Source: Phycisphaerales bacterium
GTDB taxonomy: Bacteria > Planctomycetota > Phycisphaerae > Sedimentisphaerales > Anaerohalosphaeraceae
Assembly: GCA_011048645.1 (NCBI GenBank)
Contig: DSDR01000262.1
Coordinates: forward strand, 1 to 9,011
Reading direction: 5' to 3'
Length of the DNA stretch: 9,011 bases
The position numbers were made by a program, and so were the translations under genes. The notes under the pieces are model-generated. The model did no database searches. It saw only the letters and a program-made list of their open reading frames with translations, and was not told where the DNA came from. Shown one piece after another: positions 1 through 5,522 of the stretch (position 1 is the first letter of the stretch; each line of letters starts with the position of its first letter).

Positions 1-1083
1 CGGGTGACCAATCTGCCGCCGTCGTGGGCGCGGAATGACCTTGAACTGCATCTGGGGCCGATTGACGACATCGACACCGTGTGGGTCAACGGTGTGCAGA
101 TCGGCACTACCCGCGGGTGGGATAAGCCGCGAACGTACCGGCTGCCGGCCTCTGTGTTGCGGGTCGGCCCGAATGTGATCGCCGTCCGCGTGATTGATTT
201 GCGCAGCGAAGGGGGCTTTGGCGGAACCGAAGAGGATATGCGAATCGGCCCGCCCGGCGCTGACGTCAAAGCCTGCGCTACGGTCGCCCGCACCTGGAAA
301 TACAAAATCGGCTACACAGGGACCGTCCCGCCTCCGCCTCAGGCGGCTGAGCAGGCCGTCAATCAGAATACGCCCACTGCGCTTTACAATGCGATGATCC
401 ACCCGCTGATTCCCTTCCGCATTGCCGGGGCGATCTGGTATCAGGGCGAATCCAATCGAAACCGTGCGATCCAATATCGCACGCTGTTTCCGGCGATGAT
501 TCGGGATTGGCGCAGCCAATGGGGACAGGGTCATTTTCCGTTTTATTATGTGCAGATTGCCCCGTACAGCTACGGCAACAGCGAGGCGGTCGATTCGGCC
601 CTGCTGCGCGAAGCCCAGATGCTGGCGCTCAAGGCCGTGCCCAACGTCGGCATGGCTGTAACGATGGACATCGGCGAAGAAAACGACATCCATCCGCAAA
701 ACAAATGGGATGTCGGCAAACGGCTGAGCCTGTGGGCGCTGGCCCAGACCTACGATCAGCCCGACATCGTCTATTCCGGGCCGCTGTACCGGTCTATGAA
801 AGTTCAGGGCAATGCGATCCGCGTCTCGTTCGATCACGTCGGTTCGGGTCTGGTTGCTCAGGGCGGGCCGCTGACGGATTTCGAGATTGCCGGCATCGAC
901 CGCAAGTTCATCCCGGCCCAGGCCGTAATCGAAAGCCGCAATACCGTACGGGTTTCCAGCCCTGAAGTACCCAACCCCGTGGCGGTGCGGTATGCCTTTA
1001 AAAACTGGGCGAAGCCGAATCTGTTCAACGCCGAAGGACTGCCCGCCTCATCGTTTCGAACCGACAATTGGCCGATTGAATAA
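1..1083 (+). CDS. Sialate O-acetylesterase-like (SASA family) SGNH hydrolase, C-terminal part
   Basis: The frame is open at base 1, so the 5' end lies outside the window; the GTG at 4 is an internal Val. Residues about 10-85 form a beta-sandwich insert of the sugar-binding type (VWVNGVQIGTTRGWD, then LRVGPNVIAVRV), the position where SASA-family esterases carry an inserted domain. The catalytic domain resumes at IPFRIAGAIWYQGESN (about 136-151), a hallmark block, and ENDIHPQNK (about 226-234) supplies the Asp and His of the catalytic set. The nucleophile Ser block lies upstream and is not visible. Known members remove O-acetyl groups from sialic acids or other acetylated sugars, and planctomycetes use such enzymes on complex polysaccharides; the actual substrate is not shown. 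A strong terminator follows the stop, so it is the last gene of its transcript. Family call is firm, substrate is not. Confidence 0.9.
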   Translation, partial: RVTNLPPSWARNDLELHLGPIDDIDTVWVNGVQIGTTRGWDKPRTYRLPASVLRVGPNVIAVRVIDLRSEGGFGGTEEDMRIGPPGADVKACATVARTWKYKIGYTGTVPPPPQAAEQAVNQNTPTALYNAMIHPLIPFRIAGAIWYQGESNRNRAIQYRTLFPAMIRDWRSQWGQGHFPFYYVQIAPYSYGNSEAVDSALLREAQMLALKAVPNVGMAVTMDIGEENDIHPQNKWDVGKRLSLWALAQTYDQPDIVYSGPLYRSMKVQGNAIRVSFDHVGSGLVAQGGPLTDFEIAGIDRKFIPAQAVIESRNTVRVSSPEVPNPVAVRYAFKNWAKPNLFNAEGLPASSFRTDNWPIE

Positions 1084-1106
1084 GCCAAAAAAAATAAAAA
1101 AAATTC

Positions 1107-1135
1107 AAGCCCGGAATACTGTTCCGGGTTTTTTT
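1107..1135 (+). terminator. Intrinsic terminator after the SASA esterase
   Basis: CCCGGAA (1110-1116) pairs with TTCCGGG (1122-1128) around a TACTG loop, followed by seven T (1129-1135). An A-rich run precedes the stem, so it could also act, more weakly, on the other strand. It separates the esterase from the P1 gene. Confidence 0.9.
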
Positions 1136-1179
1136 ATTGCGATTTTTTCGGACCTTGCAGGGAGTAGGGTCTCGCGCGT

Positions 1180-1209
1180 TTGACAGGTTGCATTGATTTT
1201 TGGTACAGT
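1180..1209 (+). promoter_or_regulatory. Probable sigma-70-type promoter for P1
   Basis: TTGACA (1180-1185, full match to the -35 consensus), an 18-bp spacer, and TACAGT (1204-1209, four of six to TATAAT). It lies about 70 bp after the esterase terminator and about 220 bp before the P1 start, with no better site between. Assigned by eye only. Confidence 0.55.
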
Positions 1210-1225
1210 AACGCCTTCGGAGAGA

Positions 1226-1330
1226 AGTGGTGTGAAAAGACCATCACTGGAAAAAGGAGTTTTCCATCTGAGTGTGCATTTGCGCACAGCGTCTTTCCGA
1301 AATCGATGGGGGGTGGTCTATCCATCTGGA
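1226..1330 (+). promoter_or_regulatory. Hairpin-rich 5' leader of P1
   Basis: The roughly 220-nt stretch between the probable promoter and P1 has no convincing ORF. It holds consecutive small hairpins: 1226-1232 with 1242-1248 (7 bp, one G-T pair); GGAAAA (1249-1254) with TTTTCC (1260-1265), AGGAG in the loop; GTGTGC (1272-1277) with GCGCAC (1282-1287); and GATGG (1305-1309) with CCATC (1322-1326). CGGCC (1369-1373) with GGCCG (1384-1388) follows further down. I do not recognise a known riboswitch class. It may simply be a structured untranslated region. Confidence 0.35.
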
Positions 1331-1431
1331 TTCGCCCAATGAAAGGAATCTCCCATGAATTGCCGTTTCGGCCTCAATGTCGGGGCCGTTGCAACAGGAA
1401 ATGAAATCTAATTTCAGAACGGGAGAATACA

Positions 1432-2049
1432 ATGAAAAAGATGATGCTGATGTTTGCGGCGCTGGCTGTGTGGGCCGCGCCGAGTATGGCCGCTCCGACG
1501 TGCACCGTAACGACCGGCGGCGGCGCCTGGCCTCAATCGCCCTATACCGTGAACCTCACCGGCGATCTGAGTCAATGGCAGGCGTACCATATCACGTCCA
1601 ATTTCAACACCTTCTGCGTGCAGAGCGGCGTTGTCTTCGAATTGAACAAAACGTATTACGTGACCATCGAAGACCAGATTCGTCAGACCCCGACCATGCC
1701 GCTGACCGATACCGCCAAACAGCTTTACGCGGCCTATCTGAACGGTTCGCTGAGCGGCTATTCGGCCAATGAGGTTCAGGTGACGGTGTGGGATTCGCTT
1801 GGGATGACGCCGATGTACGGCACCACGGCAACATCGTTTTTGAGTGCATTTCAGGCCAATCTGGGCAGTTATGACCTCACCGGCTGGCAGCATGTCAAGG
1901 CCCTGAACCTGTGGGCCAACGCCGATCTGACCGGCGATGTGCAGTCGCAGTTGGTGATGGTGACCCCGATTCCCGCGCCGGGCGCGATCCTGCTGACCGG
2001 TCTGGGCACAAGCCTGGTCGGCTGGCTGCGCCGTCGGCGTGCGATGTAA
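1432..2049 (+). CDS. P1: thioester-domain-like secreted protein with PEP-CTERM-type tail
   Basis: 205 aa. GGGAG (1421-1425) lies 6 nt before the ATG. Residues 1-20 are a Sec signal peptide (Lys-Lys, hydrophobic core, cut near APSMA-AP). The C-terminus has PAPGA at 181-185, a hydrophobic stretch to W198 and RRRR at 200-203, the tripartite layout of an exosortase sorting signal. The middle is beta-rich. Three spaced motifs match the order described for bacterial thioester domains: FC (Cys62), VQVTVW (Gln116, Trp120) and VQSQLV (Gln171). By that analogy Cys62 and Gln171 could form an internal thioester for covalent attachment to a partner; this is inference. Cys24 is the only other Cys in the mature protein. 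It is the first gene of the array, behind its own likely promoter; P2 starts 140 nt later with no clear terminator between, so they may be co-transcribed. Secretion call is firm, thioester call moderate. Confidence 0.85.
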   Translation: MKKMMLMFAALAVWAAPSMAAPTCTVTTGGGAWPQSPYTVNLTGDLSQWQAYHITSNFNTFCVQSGVVFELNKTYYVTIEDQIRQTPTMPLTDTAKQLYAAYLNGSLSGYSANEVQVTVWDSLGMTPMYGTTATSFLSAFQANLGSYDLTGWQHVKALNLWANADLTGDVQSQLVMVTPIPAPGAILLTGLGTSLVGWLRRRRAM

Positions 2050-2109
2050 GATCAGGTATGTAGGTGTGCAGGAATGTAGGCCCGCAGCAGCGCAAGGACG
2101 CCCGATGGG
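2050..2109 (+). repeat. Octamer tandem repeat plus GC-rich segment after P1
   Basis: Three 8-bp units in perfect register at 2055-2078 (GGTATGTA, GGTGTGCA, GGAATGTA) plus GG, then a GC-rich segment (CCCGCAGCAGCGC ... GCCCGAT). The first 17 nt after the stop, GATCAGGTATGTAGGTG, are identical to those after P2. The same arrangement recurs after P4. Confidence 0.75.
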
Positions 2110-2121
2110 AAAGCGGATGTG

Positions 2122-2158
2122 TTGAAACGATATAACCACAGCGTAGTGGTTTGAAACG
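2122..2158 (+). other. Hairpin flanked by TTGAAACG direct repeats before P2
   Basis: AACCAC (2134-2139) pairs with GTGGTT (2146-2151) around AGCGTA. TTGAAACG occurs at 2122-2129 and again at 2151-2158, 29 bp apart on either side of the hairpin. It could be an operator or a small RNA structure in the P1-P2 spacer; nothing identifies it further. Confidence 0.35.
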
Positions 2159-2189
2159 GCAGACAAAACATGTTTTTGGAAAGGGAAAA

Positions 2190-2894
2190 ATGATGAAAAA
2201 GTTACTGTTAATCGCAATGATTTCGGCACTGGTCGTGCCGGCACTGGCCGCGCCGACGGTCGATGTGCAATACACGGGCACATTGCCCAAACAGAATATC
2301 AGTGTCGCGTTTCCTGAAGTGGGGTTTTCCGGTACAGTGGAGGTGGGTGTGTATAACCTGACGCTGACCAACAACGGGTTTGACTACCCGTTAGGCTCCA
2401 TGGCGTTCTGTATCGAGCCCCAAAATACCACCAAGAACAAAGTCAGCTACAGCGTGGTTGATTTGTCCAATGCTCCCAGTCCGTTGGGTCCCGGCGGCAA
2501 TCCGATGGGCGCCGGCAAGGCTGATCTGCTGCGCGAACTGTTCGGCAGACGTTTTGATTCTGTCACGGACAATCAGACGGCCGCTGCGTTTCAATTGGCG
2601 GTATGGGAAGTCGTCTTTGACGGCGGCCCCGATTATGGAAACGCCTGGAATCTGACCAACAGCAATGGGGGCAATTTTTACGTCAACAGCACCGGTTCGG
2701 CAACGATTACACTGGCCACGAACTGGCTGAATGAGCTGGACGGTTCCGGCCCGATGGCCAATTTGGTCGGCTTGAGCCACCAAAGCTATCAGGATTTCGT
2801 GACGATGTACACGGTTCCCGCGCCGGGTGCGATCCTGCTGGGCGGTCTGGGTACAAGCCTGGTCGGCTGGCTGCGTCGTCGGCGGTCGCTGTAA
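2190..2894 (+). CDS. P2: thioester-domain-like secreted protein with PEP-CTERM-type tail
   Basis: 234 aa from the ATG at 2190 (ATG at 2193 equally possible). GGAAAGGG (2178-2185) is the ribosome binding site. An upstream in-frame ATG at 2151 would put 13 charged residues before the signal peptide and overlaps a hairpin, so I did not use it. Signal peptide 1-20 (MMKKLL..., cut after ALA). Tail: PAPGA at 210-214, hydrophobic segment, RRRR at 229-232. The mature protein has one Cys, in FCIEP (Cys74), then QLAVWEVVFD (Gln135, Trp139) and YQDFV (Gln201), the same three-motif order and similar spacing (61 and 66 residues) as P1 (54 and 55). AAFQLAVWEVV is typical of thioester-domain-like proteins. 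P1 and P2 look like diverged paralogues. Extracellular and probably surface-anchored; the thioester is inferred, not shown. Confidence 0.87.
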   Translation: MMKKLLLIAMISALVVPALAAPTVDVQYTGTLPKQNISVAFPEVGFSGTVEVGVYNLTLTNNGFDYPLGSMAFCIEPQNTTKNKVSYSVVDLSNAPSPLGPGGNPMGAGKADLLRELFGRRFDSVTDNQTAAAFQLAVWEVVFDGGPDYGNAWNLTNSNGGNFYVNSTGSATITLATNWLNELDGSGPMANLVGLSHQSYQDFVTMYTVPAPGAILLGGLGTSLVGWLRRRRSL

Positions 2895-2980
2895 GATCAG
2901 GTATGTAGGTGCGTAGGGATGTAGGAATGTAGGTCCGCAGCAGCGCGGCACAACAGCGCGGCAGCGCAAGCTGCCCGATA
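2895..2980 (+). repeat. Octamer tandem repeat plus GC-rich segment after P2
   Basis: Four 8-bp units at 2900-2931 (GGTATGTA, GGTGCGTA, GGGATGTA, GGAATGTA) plus GG, then the GC-rich segment with GCAGCGCGGC and a perfect hairpin GGCAGC (2960-2965), GCAA tetraloop, GCTGCC (2970-2975). A second hairpin, GACGG (2983-2987) with CCGTC (2994-2998), follows. T-runs at about 3050-3056 and 3075-3080 sit after weak stems and may end the P2 transcript, but no terminator there is convincing. Confidence 0.75.
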
Positions 2981-3078
2981 GAGACGGCATAAACCGTCGA
3001 GAATGCCGAAAAAGCGACAAAACGAGCCTCTTTAACGGTGTTCTTGGCGGTTTTTTTAGTAACCGTTCACCGGGTTTT

Positions 3079-3231
3079 TTACCGTTCGAATAGTGCGTTT
3101 AAAAACGCACCGAAGGTGCAGTCTAATTGCAGCCCAGGGCAACGCCCTGGGTCAAAGACTTGCATTTCCAACCCGGCCCGCTGGGCTGGGTTAAGGTAAA
3201 TTGGCCTTTCAGGCCGAACGAAATCAAACAT
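3079..3231 (-). CDS. Possible 50-aa ORF running through the REP-like cluster
   Basis: Reading the minus strand from ATG at 3231 gives 50 codons ending at TAA (3081-3079), starting MFDFVRPERPIYLNPAQRAG and containing FDPGRCPGLQLDC. GAGGA lies 8 nt before the ATG on that strand, and an operator-like palindrome and a weak -10 (TATGCT, complement of 3273-3278) lie further up. The codons are dictated by REP-like hairpins, so the frame may be open by chance, and such repeats are often wrongly called as genes. No domain recognised. Reported because the translation signals are better than expected for a shadow. Confidence 0.25.
   Translation of the reverse strand: MFDFVRPERPIYLNPAQRAGLEMQVFDPGRCPGLQLDCTFGAFLNALFER
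3093..3217. repeat. REP-like cluster of intergenic palindromes
   Basis: Four or five adjacent stems: GTGCGTT (3093-3099) with AACGCAC (3104-3110); GCACC (3107-3111) with GGTGC (3115-3119), which competes with the first; CCCAGGGC (3133-3140), AAC, GCCCTGGG (3144-3151), perfect; AACCCGGCCC (3170-3179) with GGGCTGGGTT (3183-3192), 10 bp with one G-T pair; GGCCT (3203-3207), TTC, AGGCC (3211-3215). The CCCAGGGC-AAC-GCCCTGGG core resembles dispersed REP-like repeats that I associate with many environmental bacterial genomes, usually copied by RAYT/IS200-type transposases. No transposase is in the window. Confidence 0.7.
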
Positions 3232-3252
3232 CTTTGTTTTCCTCATAAATAC

Positions 3253-3266
3253 TGTAAACGCTTACT
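3253..3266. promoter_or_regulatory. LacI-family-type operator-like palindrome
   Basis: TGTAAACGCTTACT, with half sites GTAA and TTAC around a central ACGC, is close to the general LacI/GalR or cre-type operator (TGTAANCGNTNACA). It lies about 80 bp before the P3-leader promoter on the plus strand, and on the minus strand between a weak -10 and the possible 50-aa ORF. The site is in an AT-rich stretch, so a chance match is possible. Confidence 0.35.
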
Positions 3267-3343
3267 TTTTTTAGCATAAAATGACTGTTGACTGTCTGAA
3301 TTCAATAAAACATCAATTTTTTTCGGATTCCACGATTTTTTTA

Positions 3344-3373
3344 TTGACAAACCCCTAATTGACTCTCTATAAT
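3344..3373 (+). promoter_or_regulatory. Consensus sigma-70-type promoter upstream of P3
   Basis: TTGACA (3344-3349), 18-bp spacer, TATAAT (3368-3373): both hexamers match the consensus fully. Predicted start about 3380. It is the strongest promoter in the window. The next large gene on the strand is P3, about 500 nt downstream, so the transcript has a very long leader. Confidence 0.8.
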
Positions 3374-3390
3374 TGCAGTCAATTGGAGAA

Positions 3391-3480
3391 ATGCGGAGAG
3401 GCACGCGGTGCATCGTGCGGGAGAATGCCAAGTCCCTTCTTTCGGCGGTCAGAGCCCGCCTCTGCAAAAAAAGGAATTAA
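3391..3480 (+). CDS. Possible 29-aa leader ORF at the start of the P3 transcript
   Basis: ATG at 3391, some 10 nt after the predicted transcription start, with TTGGAGA directly before it (spacing is short for a ribosome binding site). It encodes MRRGTRCIVRENAKSLLSAV and nine more residues, rich in Arg and Lys, and overlaps the competing stems at 3397-3463. A regulatory leader peptide is conceivable; nothing identifies it. Could easily be non-coding. Confidence 0.2.
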   Translation: MRRGTRCIVRENAKSLLSAVRARLCKKRN

Positions 3481-3495
3481 TCGAAGTTTCGCGGC

Positions 3496-3555
3496 TGTTG
3501 ACGCCGCACAGGCCACAGAGAGCCTTTGGTGTGGGTCCGGCAGTCAGCGTCAACA
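3496..3555 (+). other. Inverted repeat in the P3 leader
   Basis: TGTTGACGC (3496-3504) and GCGTCAACA (3547-3555) are perfect 9-bp arms around 42 nt that can themselves pair weakly (CCACA with TGTGG, AGGC with GCCT). No T-run follows, so it is not a terminator. Either an RNA stem in the leader or a DNA protein-binding site. Confidence 0.45.
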
Positions 3556-3597
3556 CAGTGTGATGAAAAATGAAATATCCGGACAGGGAGAAAATCA

Positions 3598-3684
3598 GTG
3601 AAGAACATTCTTCGACGAGGGGAGAATTTTTCTTCAATCCTCAGGACACACGACTTGGTGCGTCGGTGGTCTTTCCCTGTTTAA
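3598..3684 (+). CDS. Possible 28-aa ORF in the P3 leader
   Basis: GTG at 3598 with GGGAG (3586-3590) 7 nt upstream, the same binding site and a similar upstream sequence (ATGAAAT ... GGGAGAA) as P1. It encodes MKNILRRGENFSSILRTHDL plus eight residues. It begins like a P gene (Lys, hydrophobic) but has no signal-peptide core and no tail. It could be a leader peptide, a decayed start of a lost P gene, or chance. Confidence 0.25.
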   Translation: MKNILRRGENFSSILRTHDLVRRWSFPV

Positions 3685-3802
3685 TCCCGGCTGAAGGTCT
3701 GATTCAATACGTCGTTTTGGAATCGTATCGATGACCCAAACGAAGGAGTGAAAGGGGAGGCCTATTGAGCAAAACCGAAGAAACAAAAGAAATAAGCAAG
3801 AT

Positions 3803-3848
3803 AGGAATGTAAGAATGCAGGTATGTGTAAGAAGGTAAGAATGTAAAT
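3803..3848 (+). repeat. Degenerate octamer repeat before P3
   Basis: Units related to GGTATGTA (GGAATGTA, AGAATGCA, GGTATGTGTA, AGAAGGTA, AGAAATGTA) with drifted lengths. Unlike the other copies it precedes a P gene and is not followed by the GC-rich segment. It may mark the end of a vanished P gene or have been moved by recombination. Confidence 0.6.
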
Positions 3849-3875
3849 GGTAATGTTCTTGTAAGAAAGGGAAGA

Positions 3876-4637
3876 ATGATGAAAAAGCTCGTATTATTAG
3901 CAATGGTAGCTGCACTCGCCGTGCCGGCAATGGCAAGTTCTTCTCTGGTCTGGACGCAGGTTGACTTCACCGAATTGCTTCATGGGGCAGTCAGTTACGA
4001 CCCGACTGGTGGTAATGTCGTTGTAGCAGATCATTCTTTTTATGACACTGTTAGGGATTATGATTACGTAACTCTTGAAAAAGTCGGTGGTGGAGGCGAT
4101 TATATCGTAGGTAACTTTGCCATGTATGCTTTGCTGAAATATGATGATCCTCACAATGTGTTGGGATGGGCCGTGAATAATCCGGATACCCCAATGGCTA
4201 TGGAAATCAGAGCCACAGATGTTAGCCTTGATTTCAATGAGGACGGAGTTGAAGATTTTGCAGAGCGATTCACACTGGACGCAAAGGGCATACCTGGCAT
4301 CAATTACTTGATGGCGACGTATAATGATATTGCAGCTTGGGGCAATACCGAATTGGCTCCCGGTATTTGGCTGGATATTGCTTTGGACACAGTTCCGGAA
4401 GAGGGCCTTGTAGCCATGAGCGTCGTGATAGATGGCTATTTTAATGATAATTGGGATACTGCCTTTCCAGAGGGTTTTGATGCTACCCTTTTGCCAGGTC
4501 AGCTTGGCGGCCCTGAACCAGGTTTAAGCCCTGGCTCAGGGATTCGTATTGCTCCGATCCCCGCTCCGGGTGCGATTTTGCTGGCGGGGATTGGCACGAG
4601 CGTGGTCGGCTGGCTGCGTCGTCGGCGTGCGCTGTAA
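3876..4637 (+). CDS. P3: secreted protein with EF-hand/dockerin-like loop and PEP-CTERM-type tail
   Basis: 253 aa. ATGATGAAAAAG start as in P2 and P4, with AAAGGGAAG just upstream. Signal peptide 1-20 (cut after AMA). Tail: PAPGA at 229-233, hydrophobic segment, RRRR at 248-251. The mature part is acidic, has no Cys, and is beta-rich with many Tyr and Asp. DFNEDGVED (119-127) matches the Ca-binding loop D-x-N-x-D-G-x-x-D of EF-hand and dockerin motifs, but only one copy is seen. I do not recognise the overall domain. The body is more AT-rich and uses codons differently from P1, P2 and the hyp genes, while its last 81 bases are GC-rich and nearly identical to those of P4. A strong terminator follows; the likely promoter is at 3344-3373. 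Probably extracellular and anchored; function unknown. Confidence 0.83.
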   Translation: MMKKLVLLAMVAALAVPAMASSSLVWTQVDFTELLHGAVSYDPTGGNVVVADHSFYDTVRDYDYVTLEKVGGGGDYIVGNFAMYALLKYDDPHNVLGWAVNNPDTPMAMEIRATDVSLDFNEDGVEDFAERFTLDAKGIPGINYLMATYNDIAAWGNTELAPGIWLDIALDTVPEEGLVAMSVVIDGYFNDNWDTAFPEGFDATLLPGQLGGPEPGLSPGSGIRIAPIPAPGAILLAGIGTSVVGWLRRRRAL

Positions 4638-4650
4638 GCGATGAATCGCT

Positions 4651-4682
4651 CGCGGGGGTGTATGCCCCCGCGTTCTTCTTTT
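4651..4682 (+). terminator. Intrinsic terminator after P3
   Basis: CGCGGGGG (4651-4658), loop TGTATG, CCCCCGCG (4665-4672), then TTCTTCTTTT. A smaller palindrome, AGCGATGAATCGCT (4637-4650), precedes it and includes the last base of the stop codon. P3 therefore probably ends its own transcript, although a promoter for P4 is not obvious in the 57 nt that follow. Confidence 0.88.
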
Positions 4683-4739
4683 GAGAAAGACAGCAGAAAG
4701 CAAATTGACAATCTGTTTCAACAAAGAAAGAGAGATGTG

Positions 4740-5522
4740 ATGATGAAAAAGCTACTGTTCTTGGTAATGGTTTCGGCACTGGTTGCCCCGGCGATGGCGG
4801 CAGAGACATATTACCACATGCTTACCCCTGATGATGTGGTGCCAGGGGTTGTATATGGATCAAATGATCCAGCGCCAGGTTTCGAAAGTGGAAGTTGGCA
4901 AGCCAATGGCAGTTCTAAGTTTTCCCTTTATTTGACGCCGCAATACTTGTTCGGAAAGTCAGTACAAGTTCAAGATATTGCACGGATCAGTTGGTACACA
5001 AAGAAAGACGAGGCCAGCAACTATGACTGGTATCTGAGTGTTTATACGGCACCTGAAGGTGATACCGGTTGGTATCAGGATCGTTTTACACTTGAGCCGC
5101 TTTATTCAAATAACTATAACAATCCTGCCGATCAATGGGTTCAATGGAGTACTGATCAAGGAACTAACCAGTTAACCGTATATGATGCCACGAATGGCAC
5201 TGTGTATGGTTTTTATGACGGTCCCACCTTGCAGGATTTGACAACAGGCGTGGTTGATTGGGGTGATTATTCGACCAGCGGCAGCACAGATATTGTAGAT
5301 TACAGGGAAAAAGAAGTTAAATATCTTGTTTGGGAGACTGGGTCCGGTTGGGCATCTGATTACACTGGGCTGCTTGATGGTTTGGCGATTGAATTGGTTA
5401 ACGGTGATGCGGCGTATATTAATCTCGAACCGGCAACGGTTATCCCCGCTCCCGGTGCGATTTTGCTGGCGGGGATTGGTACAAGCCTGGTCGGCTGGCT
5501 GCGTCGTCGGCGTGCGCTGTAA
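4740..5522 (+). CDS. P4: beta-rich secreted protein with PEP-CTERM-type tail
   Basis: 260 aa from ATG at 4740 (next ATG 4743), with a modest purine-rich site (AAAGAGAGA) upstream. The frame is open back to an ATG at 4641, but that start lies in the P3 terminator and would bury the signal peptide, so I rejected it. Signal peptide 1-20 (cut after AMA). Tail: PAPGA at 236-240, hydrophobic segment, RRRR at 255-258. The mature part is rich in Trp, Tyr and Asn and lacks Cys; DWYLSVYTAPEGDTGWYQDR (96-115) and LLDGLAIELVNGDAAYINLE (211-230) look like a jelly-roll (LamG or carbohydrate-binding-like) domain that I recall from other secreted bacterial proteins. A glycan-binding role is a guess. Body AT-richer than the tail. 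A weak -35-like TTGACA at 4705 has no matching -10. Confidence 0.83.
   Translation: MMKKLLFLVMVSALVAPAMAAETYYHMLTPDDVVPGVVYGSNDPAPGFESGSWQANGSSKFSLYLTPQYLFGKSVQVQDIARISWYTKKDEASNYDWYLSVYTAPEGDTGWYQDRFTLEPLYSNNYNNPADQWVQWSTDQGTNQLTVYDATNGTVYGFYDGPTLQDLTTGVVDWGDYSTSGSTDIVDYREKEVKYLVWETGSGWASDYTGLLDGLAIELVNGDAAYINLEPATVIPAPGAILLAGIGTSLVGWLRRRRAL

Larger units (their letters stand above)
3374..3875 (+). promoter_or_regulatory. Long structured leader of P3
   Basis: About 500 nt without a convincing gene. The first part can fold two ways: AGAGGC (3397-3402) with GCCTCT (3458-3463), enclosing GGGA (3419-3422) with TCCC (3433-3436); or GGCGG (3444-3448) with CCGCC (3456-3460), which uses the same 3' strand. 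A 9-bp stem follows, TGTTGACGC (3496-3504) with GCGTCAACA (3547-3555). Two short ORFs with ribosome binding sites occur at 3391-3480 and 3598-3684. The last part, about 3725-3875, is purine-rich and ends in octamer repeats and the P3 ribosome binding site. It matches no riboswitch class I know. Confidence 0.4.

Noticed and set aside
2151..2189. Upstream start for P2 at 2151
   Set aside because: It adds 13 residues ahead of the Lys-rich start of the signal peptide and lacks a ribosome binding site, whereas 2190 has GGAAAGGG upstream and matches the ATGATGAAAAAG starts of P3 and P4.
1414..2283. Minus-strand ORF of 289 codons across P1
   Set aside because: It is antisense to P1, which has a signal peptide, sorting tail and ribosome binding site. 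The antisense protein is Arg/His-rich with no domain, as expected of a shadow in GC-rich DNA.
2895..3217. CRISPR array
   Set aside because: The repeat units are 8 bp with no spacers, and the hairpins further on are different from each other, so there is no repeat-spacer periodicity and no cas gene.
3359..3601. Plus-strand 80-codon ORF in the P3 leader
   Set aside because: Its start overlaps the consensus -10 element, so it would not be in the transcript. Composition is mixed and no domain is seen.
4705..4733. Promoter for P4 with -35 TTGACA at 4705
   Set aside because: No -10-like hexamer at 16-19 bp; the position holds AAGAGA-type purines of the ribosome binding site.
4641..4739. Upstream start for P4 at 4641
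   Set aside because: The extension runs through the P3 terminator hairpin and would bury the signal peptide behind 33 residues.
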